Below, piece after piece: positions 12,001 through 19,452 of a DNA stretch of 19,452 nt; the stretch's first letter is position 1; the number at the start of each line of letters is the position of its first letter. The translations under genes were made by a program, and so were the position numbers. Below the pieces are notes generated by a model, which searched no databases, was not told where the DNA came from, and saw nothing but the letters and a program-made list of their open reading frames with translations. The DNA comes from an uncultured Verrucomicrobiota bacterium (GTDB taxonomy: Bacteria; Verrucomicrobiota; Verrucomicrobiia; Opitutales; LL51), in the NCBI GenBank assembly GCA_947174645.1, contig CAMWJR010000008.1, positions 1 to 19,452 on the forward strand, read 5' to 3'.

Positions 12001-15000
12001 TTGTTGCGCCAGTTCATCTAAGAGGGGTGTCAAAGCACCCTTTTGGTAAATATTTACAACAGTCTGTTTCTCTTCATCACTGATCGTTACTTCTTCAACC
12101 TGGGTAAGGCTATCATTCGGGTCGGGTGAAGCATCTGTGGCCCATAATCCCGCTACTTTTTCTTCGACATAACTCGTGTTTGTACCTTTTATGAAACTAT
12201 CAAGTTCTGTTTGGAATCCGGTGTCTTGCGCATCTGACTTGGTAAACGTTCCCGTCGTTCCACCCTCCGCTGCGACTGGGAATGTATATGCAACGCTGGA
12301 TAAATATCCCGATACCGTGCAGGATGCTATGGTGTTATCCGTCCCCATATCGCTGGATGCTAATGACGGAAATGCATTGGTATCGAAATCCGCAAGAAGT
12401 GTTTGGAGTTTTTCAAAATCGGAGTCATCAAAATCACTGAGCTTTCCGTCGAGAATTTGGTTCAACAAATAGTACTTAACGCCAGTTAGATTTTCAACGG
12501 CATTTGCCGAATCGGCCTTGATGAGTTTTATTAACTCCCCCTTGAGATTATTTTTTAAATCAGCGCTCCATAGAGCACTACTCCAATCAGTGTTGCCAAC
12601 AGAAGCACCTAAACCAGCAGTATTGAATGCGTTGATGTAAACGCTGGCGTAATCTGTTGCAAATTTTTCCCAAGAGTCTCCGTCAGCCGTTACTTTCCCA
12701 CCCTTCCAGGTGTTATAAGCAAATGCGCTTCCGATTTCCTCTGCAGCGGCAGCGAGGAATTGGTTATCAATTGCCTCAATGCGTTTAGTCTTATTCGCTG
12801 TCTCTAATTCACCGATCTGCGTTTGAATCGCCGCCATCACTGGGTCAGCCGCTTCTTCATCAAGAATATAGGCCGAATTGACTTCGGTTGATCCAAAGAG
12901 AAGTTTCTTTGTGTTGCCATCGTATTGAACTTCGAAATTCGTCAAAAGCTGTTTGAGTCCACGAAGTGCTCCCTCAGTATACCCCTCGTCTGTCTCATTA
13001 AATACAGTCTCCGCTCCACTCAAAATTTCCCGACGAAGATCCTGTACGCACATTAAAAAGTACTCATTGCGTACTTCTTGAACCGCGTCGAACAATGCCT
13101 GATCGATGGTGATATTAACCGCACGTTTCGCCGTTTCCGTTGACTCGACGCCGTACGATGGAGTGGTTCCCTCCACATAAAGCGACAATTTGCTATTTAA
13201 TTTACAAACATTTTTTTGTGAAGCGATTTTGTCATAGACTGCCTTCAGGACATTTGTAACTTTTGTTTGTAAATCTGCTCGACTAGGAGTAGACGTAGCA
13301 CTGTTATACGCTTGGGCCGTTGATGTGATCGATCCCGATTGTACAAGGGTTTCTAACGCCTGTGTGTAAGCATCATAGAGCTCCTTTCTTTGGAGAGCGA
13401 TAAAATAAGTCTTAGCTGCTTCAATGTTTTCTGCATCCTCTGTAACGTCAACCTTTTTCGCCAAGGCTTCGACAGGAGCCGGACCGTTTAACGATAAGTC
13501 ATTAAACACTTCTGCCTCGGCAATGTCATGAAAAACCGTAACATCATACAGGGCGTCGAGATTATCCCTGACACCTTTGAGCGTTTGCTGGTTCACGTAG
13601 CCGTAGGAACCATTAAACATCGCAATTGGGGAAAGATCCGCAGCGCTTTCCGTGAGGCGTTTGAGCTGATCCGTCAACTGGTCATCAACAAGTGTATCGC
13701 CCACAATGGCCTGAACAAAAGCGCCGGCACTTTTGTAGGTAATATGTTCTTCCCACTTGAATTGCTCATCTTTATTGGCTGCAGCAATCACCCCCATGGC
13801 CGCATTGCGGAAACTTCCTTCGTAAATGGCGATCTGCGCGTTGACGAGATCATACCAATGTGCGAGTTCTTCAGAAGACAGTATGAGGCAGTTATTATCC
13901 TGCTGAAGGGCGAAAAAGGTCGTATTGTTCCCTTGAGGATCAACATTGTAAAACTTCTGAACGGAGTAACTGAGGCCATTGTGTGTCAAGTCCGTGCCCG
14001 TACCCCAGTTTTGGAGAATCGTGCTCCACTGATTTGTTTGGATATCTTCTGGATCGAAATTTTCGATTGCGAGCGATATTGCTTCGGTCGTATTTCCATG
14101 TTTATCGAGGAGATTACTAAGCGCATCAAGCGTTGCGTGTAATCCTGAAGCAACGCCTCCATCTGAGCTCGAAGTCGTCCCAACAATTTTCAACACTTCT
14201 TCGGAAAATGTTTTACACGCACTAATGAGTGTGTTAACTTTATCACTGTCACTTGCCCAAGCCGCTTTATACGCGATGATAGCCGGATTAGTGATTGTGT
14301 TCTCGGACATTTTATCTTCCGTGAAAAAGTATCTGTAGATTTTCTGGTAAGCCTGCTCTAATAGAACGCTCAGAAAACGCGACCGGTCATACGGGCGGCT
14401 GTAACCATTTTTGTTCGCGTTAAAAGTTATAATATCCGTCGTTTCACTGTCGCTATCGGCTGCACGAAAGGCGCTCAATTCTAAGAGATCATCACCAATG
14501 TTGAGACGATTTATTGTCGCCTCGGGAACTTCACTTCCCGCAACAAGCTGTCCGATTGCCGAATAAATTTGAAGCAGAAGATTGTGTTTCACCGTGCTCT
14601 TCGTCATATCATCAGCCGCGAGTGTCGCCGTAGCAGCTTCCTCCTCTATGAAAAACGATTGATACACATTCTTAACGTCTGCAACCTGTGCAATCGCCTG
14701 ATCATCGAAGATCGCGTACTTTGGCTGCTCGGTCTTCACCTGTTGAACTTGATGGGCGATACTATCGACGGAATCATCAATTGTCATCTGCTCCGGGCTG
14801 AGAACGTCGATATGGACGGCATTATCGATCAGATCAACAAGCTCGCGGTATTGCGTCCCCGTAATCGAAAAATTTTGGCTTCCAGTACCATCATCAACAA
14901 ACTCCCTCAGTTTAGCTTGTAACCCTTCGAGCTGCGAAAAATCTTCCGTCCACTTCGGATACACGAGTGCTAAAACGTTGGCCAAAAGAAGATCCCGATT

Positions 15001-18000
15001 TCGTTGCGCGAATTTCTTCATATTCGAGAACGCATTCGAAACACTTCCAGCGGCTTTGTTCGAAAGTTTGATCTCCTCAACACTACCACCCTCGCCGGCC
15101 TCACTCGCATAAATTACTATACCTTCCTTGACCTGCGCATTGATACCATCAATTTGCGTTATGAAACCATTCCATCGCGCTTGCAGCTGATCAAATTTTG
15201 TCCAAAGTTGGGCCATTGCGTTCTGATCGGGAGACGTTTTTTTCGCATAATCCTGAACCTCACTTAGGAAATCCTGAATACAAAGAAGTGTTTGAGGTAT
15301 TTCCCCCTCTCCTTCCACTCCCGCATTGCCTTCTACTTTTGTTACCTTTGTAAAATCGACCATCGCGTTATAGGCTTCGATGATCTTATTTGTGACATAG
15401 ACATTTTCATTGATGCCCTCAGGGGCGTTACGAATACCCTCCTTGTTGAACCAAGATAGCTGTGTTAGATACTCTAAACCACCAATCTTTTTAGCCAATG
15501 AATCGTTATTGGACGTCGCCGTGGCGTTCAAAGTACTCAAATCTGTTGTTGTTAACTGATATAAGAGCTGGTCAAAGTTTGATATCAACTGACTGTACGA
15601 CTGCGCACTCCCATGGATGGTTTCTAAGTTAAAGTCTTCAAGTGCGACATCCTCCGAAAGATTGGTCCACGAATCCCAGGAATCAACCTGTACCCCTTGA
15701 CCTTTAAGCGGTAATAATTGGGCCCCATTCGCCAAATTGCCGAGCTGCGTGACGACATCGTAGGTATTCACGCCATCTTTGAGATAAATGAGCAACGGCT
15801 GTAAAATTTTACGGATTTTTGCGTCATTATTGGATTCCTTGATTGTGCTCGTTGCAACGGTATAGCTTGAATCATCTTTGGGATCGTCAGTTTCGAGTTT
15901 GTAGGCATCGACAATATTTTTAACGATTTGATATCGGATATTTTGAGACTTATTATCATAAACGCCATCGACATACCAATTGGCATGGATCGCATTCTCC
16001 TTGGTGACAAAAAAGGCCGCTTCGAGGTGATTGAGGATATTAACAAGGTCCCCGAGCGCATTTTGAAGGGCACTTAGATTACCCCCTAATTCGCTGGCGC
16101 TAATTCCCTCTCCATTGATTTTCTTTTGGATACTATCACGCACATTTTCGATCTGACTGCACACATCCTTAAAGGCCTCTGCGGCATCTTCATCGGTAGT
16201 CAGTTTTTGAAGTGTATCATTGGTGATAAGCCCTTGGATGGCCGTAGCGATCGCGTTATAGCTTTCGATCAATAGGTTTGCCGTTTTGGCCGATCCACCT
16301 TCAGCTTCGATCGCAAGGTCGACTGTCACAAGCGAGTTCTGCAACCCGGCAATCAGCTTTCCCATTGCTTCGTCAATCGACAGCTCCTGCTGAGTCGCGG
16401 TATCTGCCTGCACTGCAACGATACCCAAATAATCCGACATGAGGCTTTGCAGTGTCCCGATATTGGTGAGCACTTTTTCCGCCTGCGTTTTGATTTCCTC
16501 TTTAGCTGCATCAATAATCTCGTTACACAGATATTGAACACCGGCAGGGGCGGTACTCGTCGTCATGATCGCCGGATAAACCTTTTGATAGAGCGTCAAG
16601 AGCGAAAAATCGATGGACTTCGACGAAACGTACTTGGTTAAATATTGAAATAATGATACGCCGTCTGTGTAAGGAACATTTTGCGTCGTTTTTAATAAGT
16701 GACGGAATTGCGAGGCCAGCTCTTTTTCGGCATAGAGGTCGGCTTCCTTGTAGGCTTTGACCGCATTAAGGATTTCCGCGACAAGAATTTCGATATCCGT
16801 GTCTTCGGAATAGTTTTTCAATACGTCGAGAATCGATAGAACATATTTGTAGCTCTTGGCATTGATATTGTACTCCACTTCGCCCTCGGATGTTGCCGTA
16901 CTTTCGACGCCTGAGGTGTAGGTTCCATCGGCATTAAGGCGCATGATGCCGCAATCGATCGCAATCCGGTACACACGATTAATCAGTGCCTGGCGCTTAA
17001 TTTGATTCTGCCGCCAACCCTCGATTTCATGTTCCAGGAGGTAGAGTCGCAACTCCTTACGAAACTTATTGGCGCGTTCGTATTCCGCATAGAGGTCAAT
17101 GGCTTCCAATTCCCGCTTAAGGGCAATAACCTCACTCTGGAGCGCTTCTTTCAAGGCACTAGCGAAAATGTCATCGCTATCCCATAACGAAACTTCTTCA
17201 GAGCCCACAAGTTGCTCACCGAACTTTGTAATCAAGGCCGAAAGCTCGACGCTGTAATCGCTGATGCTATACTTTTTGAACTCGCCATAACACTTGCGCC
17301 CGTAATTTTCATACACGCGCTGATACGCATCGAGAAAAGCTTCGATATTGAGGATACCGGTATCGCCATCGCCCTGTGTGAAACTCGCAAATAGATCGTG
17401 TTGATTAGTAAGCTCAGGATACCGCGTGTATGTTGCCGTTGTGCGATCCGCAAGGTATGACTTGCCATGATAGGGAAAGTTTTGGATCGCCTCATAATAT
17501 TCCCCATACGTCTCGCGCAATTCACGTAACTTTGTTACGGTTTCGGTATACGAACGAGCTCGTTGCTGTTGTCCCTCCGCAAACCAGTCTGTCAAATTCT
17601 GCGTATGCTGAACAAACTCGTTGTGTATCAACGGCGCGTAATGATCCTGCAAAATTTTGGCGTAGAGGTACTCTAAAAGTCGTTCGAGATCGTTATTACC
17701 TTGAGCGGCAATCGTCGTTCCATTATAGTTGGGCATTTCGACGCCACCGATAATATCGCGTAGCATATTGAGTCGCGCCTCTGTTTGCAAGCGATAGGCC
17801 TTAACAACGGTCTCTTCCGTGATGAGGCCATCGATACTTTTAATGAGCAAAGATGCCTCCTTGGCATCCGTACGGTCGGGGCCAAATTTTAAAATATAGT
17901 CCAAAACCGCCTCGATATGGCCACGTAATTTTAATGCCGCCGGACGTTCTGACTCCACATTCGGCACAAAGTCATACTTTAATGCGGATTCTTTTTGCTC

Positions 18001-19452
18001 GGCCTCCGTCGCGCCACCGGCCAGAAAATTCGCCACACCAACTTGTACAAGGTCCTGTATCTGAAGGTCTGCCGTTTGACCGTTCGCGACATTTTCCGAT
18101 ACACCGACAATTTTTCTGGAATCATCCGATATACCGTCAAAAACATAGCGTTGGATGCTGGTTTTGAGATCATTTAAAAATGACCCCATCATGGCGTAGC
18201 GCACATCCTCCTGCTCATCGAGTGTCAAAAGACGCTTTTTTTCGGTACCGTCCTCTTGCTGCTCGAGAATTGTCACCTTTTTAAGGGCGATACGGATGGC
18301 TTCTTCCGTTAAAACCGTTTGCATCGTCTGCTCGATTGTGTTGTTGAGATCCTCCTTCAGCGCGAGCTCGACGTAATTCTCCAATTTGAATGTATTGCTT
18401 TCCGTCAGGTAGTTAACAACGGTCTGGTAATTCGAATTGCTTTGCTCAAGCGGTTTCCCATCGACAATATCGCTCTCCGTAAACAAAACCGGCGAATGGG
18501 CCTCATTTTGTGCTAAAATCAAGCGACTTTGGACGTATTTTAACGCATTACAGTAGAGTTCGTAATTACTAGCATCGACTGCAATGCCATCACTACCAAC
18601 GGTTAACGTCGGAGCCATAGCTCCTTGTGCTCCCTCTTGAATTGCTTCGAGCTTTTTGAGGTGTTGTTCAATTGCCGCTAGTTGGGCTTTTAGACGATAG
18701 CGCCGAACAGTTTCAATCGTAAGATCCCCTAAAAGTGTGACATAGAGGTTTTGAATTTCCTCTTTGACCTTTGCTTTGACGACATCTGCGTCATCGGCAT
18801 CAATAACCCCCTCTTCTACAGCCTTTTGTGTCAACGCCGCGATCTGTTTTCCTACCTCCTGATCCGGGATTTTAACGTACATGCGCAGCCAGTTATTTTC
18901 TTGGGAATAGCCCTGCTCCTTGTCACCGACGGAACCAATATAGTCATCGATCGCACTAATTAGTTTTGCCTTCAGAGCATTATCCGCAGCCTGGCGGGTA
19001 TCATCAATGCTCTCCATCATTACCTCGTTGCGCTGCTGGTTATTGAGCACATTGAGAATAGTCCCGACGCCTACTTTCACAAGGTCCTCACAGATCCTAT
19101 CGACGTAACTCTCCGTTACATCCCCTGTTCCCGTACTTTCACTTTGTTCGGAATTTGCAAACAGACTTCCGAGAATTTTCCGAAGATTATAGTCTTTATT
19201 AGCACTGATCTGGTCCTGATAGAGCAAAAAGGAGGTTTGGTGCGTAATCTGACGCTGTAGTGCATTGATAACGGAAACACTGTGTTTGCAATCTTCGGAT
19301 GTACAGGCGTCGGACTTCCCCGTTTCGGCATCCTCTCGAAGTACTACGGTATCGTCGCTAACAAGTACGTTTGCCGCCGCATCCATGTACTCCTTTGCGA
19401 GATAGTAATTCACGTGAGCCACAAGCTCATTCCAGCCGAAAATACCTTGGAG
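1..19452 (-). CDS. Interior of a giant repetitive protein, partial at both ends (at least 6,484 residues)
   Basis: One reading frame on the minus strand stays open across the entire window. Stop codons in this frame would appear as in-frame tta, cta or tca on the plus strand; I read through the frame and found none, and no complete start-to-stop frame lies in this phase. The translation looks like real protein: hydrophobic residues are regularly spaced, composition changes in domain-sized blocks, and related motifs recur. The window contains neither end, so start, signal peptide, anchor and regulation are unknown. Order of regions: helical repeats (residues 1 to about 3740 of the window), aromatic strand-rich repeats (about 3741 to 5455), a second helical block (about 5455 to 5965), a linker with a basic patch (about 5965 to 6151), and a Cys-rich mixed domain (about 6152 to 6484). 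I see no transmembrane helix and recognise no catalytic family. A surface-exposed or secreted binding role is inference from architecture. The alternative of several genes is excluded by the absence of stops. Confidence 0.93.
724..753 (-). other. His cluster HxxxHxxxH
   Basis: The sequence HDGGHNSPHG places three His at four-residue spacing, followed about 10 residues later by YDFHFWDD (670-693). A metal site is possible. It is too glycine- and proline-rich to be a helical HExxH-type centre. Confidence 0.35.
787..822 (-). other. Asp/Asn loop resembling a calcium-binding loop
   Basis: Twelve residues, DPDNNNDRFGFD, place Asp, Asp, Asn, Asp and Asp at loop positions 1, 3, 5, 7 and 12, as in EF-hand or dockerin-type calcium loops. 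The usual Gly at position 6 is Asn, and the flanks are not clearly helical, so the match is suggestive only. Confidence 0.3.
1057..1116 (-). other. Two-part strongly basic cluster
   Basis: KKRK at 1105-1116 and KKRRK at 1057-1071 are separated by eleven residues (Gly-Ser-Ile-Pro-Asp-Asp-Ser-Ala-Ala-Ala-Asn). A Lys/Tyr/Gly-rich stretch precedes it. This is the most basic patch in the window. By pattern it matches a bipartite nuclear localisation signal, but it could equally be a protease-sensitive linker or a contact site for acidic polymers or DNA. Confidence 0.5.
1117..1560 (-). other. Pro/Ser/Thr linker and short helical stretch
   Basis: Window residues about 5965 to 6112. It begins with a Thr/Pro-rich linker (STTTPVLPKIPETTGSV), followed by Ser/Thr/Asn-rich sequence with a Met-Met-His, then two helices (KVQLGEMVSYLLETTM and HASEVTTAINNCF), and ends in a Gly/Tyr/Lys-rich tail (GGYGKGKYKVGSY). 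It looks like a hinge between the helical part and the Cys-rich domain. Confidence 0.45.
1561..1915 (-). other. Helical segment following the small strand module
   Basis: Window residues about 5846 to 5965, containing helices such as KVVEELTWVAARRETDAEEW, FKDVIRHNLFQQLLRYKADI and ADDYVRAYIEQAAKNLL. It ends at a Gly-Gly turn (FFNGGDLES). Its length and amphipathic pattern suggest one compact helical domain. No motif gives a function. Confidence 0.45.
1916..2240 (-). other. Small strand-rich module with Trp and Cys
   Basis: About 108 residues (window residues about 5738 to 5846) embedded between helical blocks. It alternates short strands (VNFTGYKL, DITLHAKEINCWFTQS, DLLCVLDK, RRILFRYN) with polar turns. 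Two Cys lie about 15 residues apart (in EINCWF and DLLCVL) and could pair if exported. No family is recognised. Confidence 0.4.
2241..3090 (-). other. Second helical block, coiled-coil-like
   Basis: Window residues about 5455 to 5738. After the last aromatic strands the protein switches to long charged helices rich in Glu, Lys, Gln, Leu and Ala, starting near KAYVKSFKQTCEKIQEQIDEL. The first part is heptad-like. Later parts contain a Pro-Pro-Asp turn (LVPPDDFFGG) and then further helices up to LEYIFNNYG. It differs from the first helical region in higher charge and in base composition, with the coding DNA around 2820-3130 markedly GC-richer. The family is unknown. It could be a stalk, an oligomerisation element or a separately acquired module. 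Confidence 0.5.
5560..6340 (-). repeat. Densest array of short Tyr-Tyr repeats
   Basis: Eleven Tyr-Tyr dyads fall in about 260 residues, with further Tyr-Phe, Phe-Tyr and single Tyr at the same strand positions. Successive units include VYYKNGN, RYYKVADG, TYYKGQD, LYYVRG, VYYERA, VYYKLG, TYYQPF, NYYTRL, TYYPQS, VYYVHG and AYYDTG. Units are about 12-35 residues and align on the aromatic pair and a following turn with Gly, Asp or Asn. Lys is common in the first half and Asp in the second. The repeat is degenerate at DNA level. A beta-hairpin stack or solenoid is the likely fold. Confidence 0.6.
7585..7677 (-). other. Acidic linker inside the strand-rich region
   Basis: About 31 residues with around ten Asp or Glu, several Gly, Ala and Thr, and no aromatics or Lys/Arg. 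It follows a Tyr-rich strand (ending SYVEP) and precedes VWKTYQDS. It is probably a flexible loop separating two blocks of aromatic repeats. Confidence 0.55.
9136..9180 (-). repeat. Repeat motif DAVQEVR, copy 2
   Basis: Encodes DAVQEVRAQYAVASL. Like copy 1, it is preceded by a short helix ending in Ile-Asp or Leu-Phe, and it continues into a helix of Asn/Lys or Gln/Asp character. Eight of fifteen residues are shared. Confidence 0.6.
13045..13089 (-). repeat. Repeat motif DAVQEVR, copy 1
   Basis: Encodes DAVQEVRNEYFLMCV. It shares D-A-V-Q-E-V-R and the Tyr three residues later with the copy at 9136-9180, which is 1,303 residues further along the protein. The DNA is similar but not identical, so the duplication is old. 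Confidence 0.6.
16690..16740 (-). repeat. Helical motif DLYAE, copy 2
   Basis: Encodes DLYAEKELASQFRHLLK, matching copy 1 at D-L-Y-A-E, E, A, F-R and L. It is preceded by Lys-Glu and a hydrophobic helix, as expected for a coiled-coil or bundle element. Confidence 0.55.
17047..17097 (-). repeat. Helical motif DLYAE, copy 1
   Basis: Encodes DLYAEYERANKFRKELR, a charged amphipathic helix. It shares about 9 of 17 residues with the stretch at 16690-16740, 119 residues downstream. This spacing is shorter than the 344-residue period, so it may be a nested duplication or an exchange between units. Confidence 0.55.
18022..18054 (-). repeat. Repeat motif DLVxVGV, copy 2
   Basis: Encodes DLVQVGVANFL, 344 residues after copy 1. 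It is followed by a Gly/Ala/Glu-rich turn and then a longer loop before the next helix. That order resembles the first unit. Confidence 0.6.
19054..19086 (-). repeat. Repeat motif DLVxVGV, copy 1
   Basis: Encodes DLVKVGVGTIL. It shares 7 of 11 residues with the copy at 18022-18054 and probably marks the same helix in consecutive repeat units. It follows a polar Ser/Thr/Gly-rich loop. Confidence 0.6.

Larger units (their letters stand above)
8231..15879 (-). other. Continuation of the helical region, more diverged
   Basis: Window residues about 1190 to 3740. The translation is a long run of amphipathic helices of 20-40 residues rich in Leu, Ala, Glu, Gln, Asn and Thr, separated by polar loops rich in Ser, Gly, Asp and Thr. 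Cys is sparse and usually single, Pro is rare, and Trp appears about once per 60-100 residues. Helices containing DLV or LVDLI near 14830-14850 and DLVNAQIAIYEG near 13816-13851 may continue the roughly 350-residue spacing, but similarity here is close to the limit of reading by eye. One clear internal pair (13045-13089 and 9136-9180) shows that this part is also duplicated. The longest hydrophobic run, LNMAFFLIFL at 8356-8385, is only ten residues and is not a membrane span. No enzyme motif is recognised. A spectrin-like or bundle-type stalk is a reasonable but unproven reading. Confidence 0.5.
15880..19452 (-). repeat. Tandem diverged helical repeats of about 300-360 residues
   Basis: This part of the giant protein (window residues 1 to about 1190) is helical throughout. 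Motifs recur in the same order. DLVKVGVGTIL (19054-19086) is matched by DLVQVGVANFL (18022-18054), 1,032 bases later. More weakly aligned positions follow at INRVYRIAIDCGIM (near 16939-16983) and IVKNIVDAYKLE (near 15930), again about 1,055-1,075 bases apart. Between the first two copies, ETVRRYRLKAQL (18679-18714) corresponds to ETVVKAYRLQTEARL (17770-17814), offset by about 900 bases, so the units differ by indels of tens of residues. The first pair is clear by eye, while the third and fourth copies rest on spacing and hydrophobic pattern. The helical-bundle fold is inferred from periodicity. I do not recognise the family. Confidence 0.55.

Noticed and set aside
13528..14142. Plus-strand open frame of 204 codons, the longest start-to-stop frame apart from the giant one
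   Set aside because: It lies exactly codon-opposed to the giant frame, has no ribosome binding site or neighbours, and its translation lacks domain-like character. It is an antisense shadow.
1..19452. Recoded stop codons or introns
   Set aside because: No TAA, TAG or TGA occurs in the frame, Trp is encoded by TGG, and the frame is never interrupted, so neither recoding nor splicing is needed.
1..19452. tRNA, rRNA, CRISPR array, insertion sequence, promoter or terminator
   Set aside because: I saw no cloverleaf, regular direct repeats with spacers, terminal inverted repeats or hairpin-plus-T tract that is not better explained as coding sequence.

Overview
The whole window lies inside one protein-coding gene on the minus strand. 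Read as codon-aligned triplets (codons occupy positions 3k+1 to 3k+3, read from 19452 down to 1), the minus strand encodes 6,484 consecutive sense codons. I found no TAA, TAG or TGA, no start that can be tied to a ribosome binding site, and no end. The true protein is therefore longer than 6,484 residues (over about 700 kDa), and both termini lie outside the window. No second gene, tRNA, rRNA, CRISPR array, insertion sequence, promoter or terminator is visible. The open frames on the plus strand and in the other minus frame look like shadows of this gene.

Layout in protein order, so from high to low coordinates: (1) 19452 to about 8231, roughly 3,740 residues, is an almost entirely helical region of amphipathic segments joined by polar linkers. 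Short diverged motifs in its first third recur at about 300-360 residues, which points to old tandem duplication. (2) About 8230 to 3091, roughly 1,710 residues, is a strand- and turn-rich region built from short aromatic repeats with about 26 Tyr-Tyr dyads. It is densest at 5560-6340. (3) About 3090 to 1561 is a second helical block, GC-rich near its start, interrupted by a small strand-rich module with Trp and Cys. (4) About 1560 to 1001 is a Pro/Ser/Thr linker, a short helical stretch and a strongly basic patch. (5) 1000 to 1 is a mixed domain with His/Asp-rich loops and six Cys within 59 residues.

Organism: long intronless coding, mostly CGN arginine codons, middling GC and a standard stop code fit a bacterium. 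I cannot name the lineage. Giant single-ORF proteins of this kind are known from Omnitrophota and green sulfur bacteria, among others, but nothing here fixes the affiliation. I recognise no enzyme family. The architecture (long helical stalk, aromatic beta repeats, Cys-rich segment) suggests a very large surface-exposed or secreted binding protein. That role is inference, not homology.
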